Below, piece by piece: positions 63,101 through 64,000 of a stretch of DNA of 64,000 nucleotides; position 1 is the stretch's first letter, and each line of letters opens with the position of its first letter. Below the pieces are notes generated by a model. The model was not told where the DNA came from. It saw nothing but the letters and a program-made list of their open reading frames with translations, and made no database searches. Origin of the DNA: Bilophila sp964538355 (lineage in GTDB: Bacteria; Desulfobacterota; Desulfovibrionia; Desulfovibrionales; Desulfovibrionaceae); the NCBI GenBank assembly GCA_964538355.1, contig CAZIFC010000003.1, forward strand, positions 62,001 to 126,000, read 5' to 3'. The translations under genes and the position numbers were made by a program.

Positions 63101-63674
63101 CGAAGAAGATCCCGCCGTGGTGTGGGCAATCCTCGTCACCATCTTCACCGGACAGAAGTTCGGCAAGAAGGTGGGCTTCTGCGGTCAGGGCGTGGCGAAC
63201 AGCGAAGTGCTGCGTGGCCTTGTGGCCATCAGCGGCATCACCTCCGCTTCCGTTGTGCCGGACACCTATTACCGCACGAAGCATGATTTCGCTGCCGCCG
63301 AAGCGTTGGACATCTCCGCTGCCGGACTCGGCAAGTGGCTTGCCGAACAGCATCAGGCCAAGCTTATCAAGCTGCTTGAGGCCCAGGGCAAGGCTGACGC
63401 CGTCAAATTCGCCTCCGATCCGGTCAAGCTCCGCGCCTGGTATGATGCGGAAACCGCCCGCCTGCACGCAGAGCTGCGCGACAGCCTCGGAAGCAGCCGC
63501 GAGAACGCCGCCCGCAAGGCACTCAAGACCTTCCGCACCGTCTTCCACAAGCCCGTCATCTACGCGGCATGGAACTGGAACGAAACGGTTGAGGACGCCC
63601 TGCATCAGGCCGGCTTCGCTTCCTTTGAGGAGCAGGCTGCCGCGCTGGTCGAACAGCGCAAGAAGCTCGCGTAA
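60105..63674 (+). CDS. ppsA: PEP synthase / PEP-utilizing enzyme, enlarged form
   Basis: 1189 residues against about 790 for E. coli PpsA. A pyruvate/ATP-binding N-terminal part (PVAVRSSAAGEDSRKKAFAG, FVQARPETRW) is followed by the phosphohistidine loop GGDTSHAAITSRELGI (His 525) and the C-terminal barrel (FSIGSNDMTQMVLATDRDN, GFCGQGVANSEVL with Cys 1026). A charged, partly coiled-coil insert of roughly 180 residues (about 640-820) lies between, and about 100 residues extend the C-terminus. It makes PEP from pyruvate and ATP. GGAGG precedes the ATG. Pairing with pyc fits gluconeogenesis from lactate or pyruvate. Confidence 0.9.
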   Translation: MTKTPSATKNRQDEVPVEDLLKRLVLTGADIVRIGEEAELLVGGKNYNTALISRVDGVRIPQFRAISSVAFHIVLDECTVCAALIRSMVEEAYTRIDWTSAEVTKDHEFLPKFVRSVAAEIRKASEADPELPHIRLRTFINNVVDGFASSQEGIDQLRKRSVMVQAAILSCPLPERVDRAVRSAYRDICAEAAEGDVPVAVRSSAAGEDSRKKAFAGLQDTFLNMVGDDAVATAYLWDCASAYNLRSMIYRREAILDALTQSEATGKEELAAQAKKEWSIENTSLSVCIMRMINPVVSGTAFSADTATGCRGTVRNDLVGIDTSYGLGEAVVGGRVTPDKLYVYQKDDGSEVVVRFMGSKTMKIVYDENGGTKEIPVPERECLLWALTPTQAEQVAKGVRAVSKAYGGMIMDTEFCIDSKGTLWFVQARPETRWNEELALHPHTIFMRRREVEPKAAAAAEILLTGNGASRGAGQGKVRFLRSALELNRVGKGEILAAERTDPDMVPGMRVASAILADVGGDTSHAAITSRELGIAAVIGIQNPTGLQALDGLDVTVDGTRGRVYRGLLPLHEVGGEMDVQALPATKTRVGLVLADIGQALFLSRLRNVPDFEVGLLRAEFMLGNVGVHPSALEAFDNGELERIVQKKVAELDSKLRKTIREQLDAGLVSLDLRLREHVGNITGFAEELEKLGKKDDLRNPDEIMAVYRRMREVEKLLDEYTERAARFYSTLETSAELSEHVRIIMGYETELLTLSGDAPEVKARRAAIEKEIADQVSYAALNPAVQETMRQIAALREDVGARCGLAREIAALRSIPGEIGTLIRSRGHKNGHDHYVQTLTQGLALFSMAFYGKPIVYRTTDFKTNEYRNLLGGNLFEDHEDNPMLGYRGVSRDIHDWEIEAFKLARSAYGATNLQLMLPFVRTLEQARSMRSYLDTVHNLRSGEDGLKIILMSELPSNAILARQFIQEFDGFSIGSNDMTQMVLATDRDNSSLSHIYDEEDPAVVWAILVTIFTGQKFGKKVGFCGQGVANSEVLRGLVAISGITSASVVPDTYYRTKHDFAAAEALDISAAGLGKWLAEQHQAKLIKLLEAQGKADAVKFASDPVKLRAWYDAETARLHAELRDSLGSSRENAARKALKTFRTVFHKPVIYAAWNWNETVEDALHQAGFASFEEQAAALVEQRKKLA

Positions 63675-63706
63675 CAAGAAGACGTATCGCCGGGCTGCCG
63701 CCCGGA

Positions 63707-63741
63707 CCCGCCCGGGGGGAGAGCCTCCCCCCGGACCCCGG
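63707..63741. repeat. GC-rich palindromic element
   Basis: CCGGGGGGAG-AGC-CTCCCCCCGG is a perfect inverted repeat flanked by further complementary C/G runs. It lies just before the ppsA terminator. Similar elements occur between genes in many Desulfovibrio genomes as I recall; only one copy is in this window. Confidence 0.5.
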
Positions 63742-63758
63742 CAGTTTCGGAAGAACGA

Positions 63759-63805
63759 CCGTCGGGGGATGTTCCTTCAACGGATCATCCCCCGGCGGTT
63801 TCTTG
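63759..63805 (+). terminator. Intrinsic terminator of the pyc-ppsA operon
   Basis: CCGTCGGGGGATGTTCC (63759-63775) pairs with GGATCATCCCCCGGCGG (63782-63798), followed by TTTCTT. Confidence 0.75.
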
Positions 63806-63855
63806 CGTGTCCGCCGGATACCGCTCCCTTCTCTTCCCCTGCGAAAGGATACCCT

Positions 63856-64000
63856 ATGCTGCTTCCCCGTAAACAGACCCGGCAACTGAAGCTTGGCTCC
63901 GTCCGCATCGGCGGCGGAGCACCCGTCGTCGTCCAGAGTATGACCAATACGGATACGCGAGACGCCGAAGCCACTCTCACCCAGATACGACGGCTTCACG
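63856..64000 (+). CDS. ispG: 4-hydroxy-3-methylbut-2-enyl diphosphate synthase, N-terminal part
   Basis: The first 48 codons, cut by the window edge. RKQTRQLKLGSVRIGGGAP, then VVVQSMTNTDTRDAEATL is the conserved IspG/GcpE start, a [4Fe-4S] enzyme of the methylerythritol phosphate pathway to isoprenoids. AAAGGA at 63844-63849 lies 6 nt before the ATG. Its cluster-binding Cys lie beyond the window. Confidence 0.93.
   Translation, partial: MLLPRKQTRQLKLGSVRIGGGAPVVVQSMTNTDTRDAEATLTQIRRLH

Noticed and set aside
60069..63677. A 1202-codon ORF on the minus strand opposite PEP synthase
   Set aside because: Same reason; the plus strand carries the phosphohistidine and barrel motifs.

Overview
The window is high-GC DNA that looks like a sulfate-reducing member of the Desulfovibrionaceae. 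The evidence is a class I desulfoferrodoxin, a rubredoxin and a rubredoxin:oxygen oxidoreductase in one cluster; the birA - pyruvate carboxylase - PEP synthase order known from Desulfovibrio; and operator sequences close to the Desulfovibrio Fur motif. No insertion sequence, phage gene or CRISPR array was seen. The gene names rest on reading motifs and domain order, not on database searches.

Layout from left to right. 1-4.2 kb: the 5' part of a type I secretion ABC transporter, an orphan HI0074-family protein, and a two-gene sodium:solute symporter unit preceded by a short leader peptide with five consecutive Tyr codons and a terminator, which looks like a tyrosine attenuator. 3.6-6.2 kb: a TetR regulator divergent from a periplasmic rhodanese and an RclA-type flavoprotein disulfide reductase. 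6.3-7.3 kb: DNA polymerase III delta'. 7.5-12.1 kb: an oxygen-defence block of dfx, rub, roo, cydA and cydB.

12.2-43.0 kb is the accessory core of the window: a metallophore- or lipopeptide-type island. The minus strand carries, in transcription order, a PepSY membrane protein, a FAAL-PCP-(degenerate carrier)-C-A-PCP-TE synthetase, a FyuA-like TonB-dependent receptor, an RND/MMPL exporter, a saccharopine-dehydrogenase-like reductase, a small membrane protein, a thioester-reductase-like SDR, a giant 2-hydroxyacyl-CoA-dehydratase-activase-type protein, a PP-loop ATP pyrophosphatase, serine acetyltransferase, two YbtP/YbtQ (IrtAB)-like ABC proteins, and ExbB-ExbD-TonB. Many neighbours overlap by ATGA. 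The divergent plus-strand unit carries a phosphopantetheinyl transferase, a LolA-like periplasmic protein, an outer-membrane beta-barrel protein and an AraC regulator. Two Fur-like boxes sit in the divergent promoter region. The uptake half resembles the yersiniabactin system, while the biosynthetic half does not. This is the best candidate for an undescribed system here.

43.2-64 kb returns to core genome: a universal stress protein; thrS-infC-rpmI-rplT, with infC apparently starting at a rare AUC codon; tRNA-Val(GAC); gltX; an Rsm22-like methyltransferase; pgk; a RACo-like ferredoxin/ASKHA protein; cca; birA; a large pyruvate carboxylase; a large PEP synthase; and the start of ispG. birA, pyc and ppsA form a plausible gluconeogenic unit in which BirA biotinylates the carboxylase and the last two enzymes convert pyruvate to oxaloacetate and PEP.
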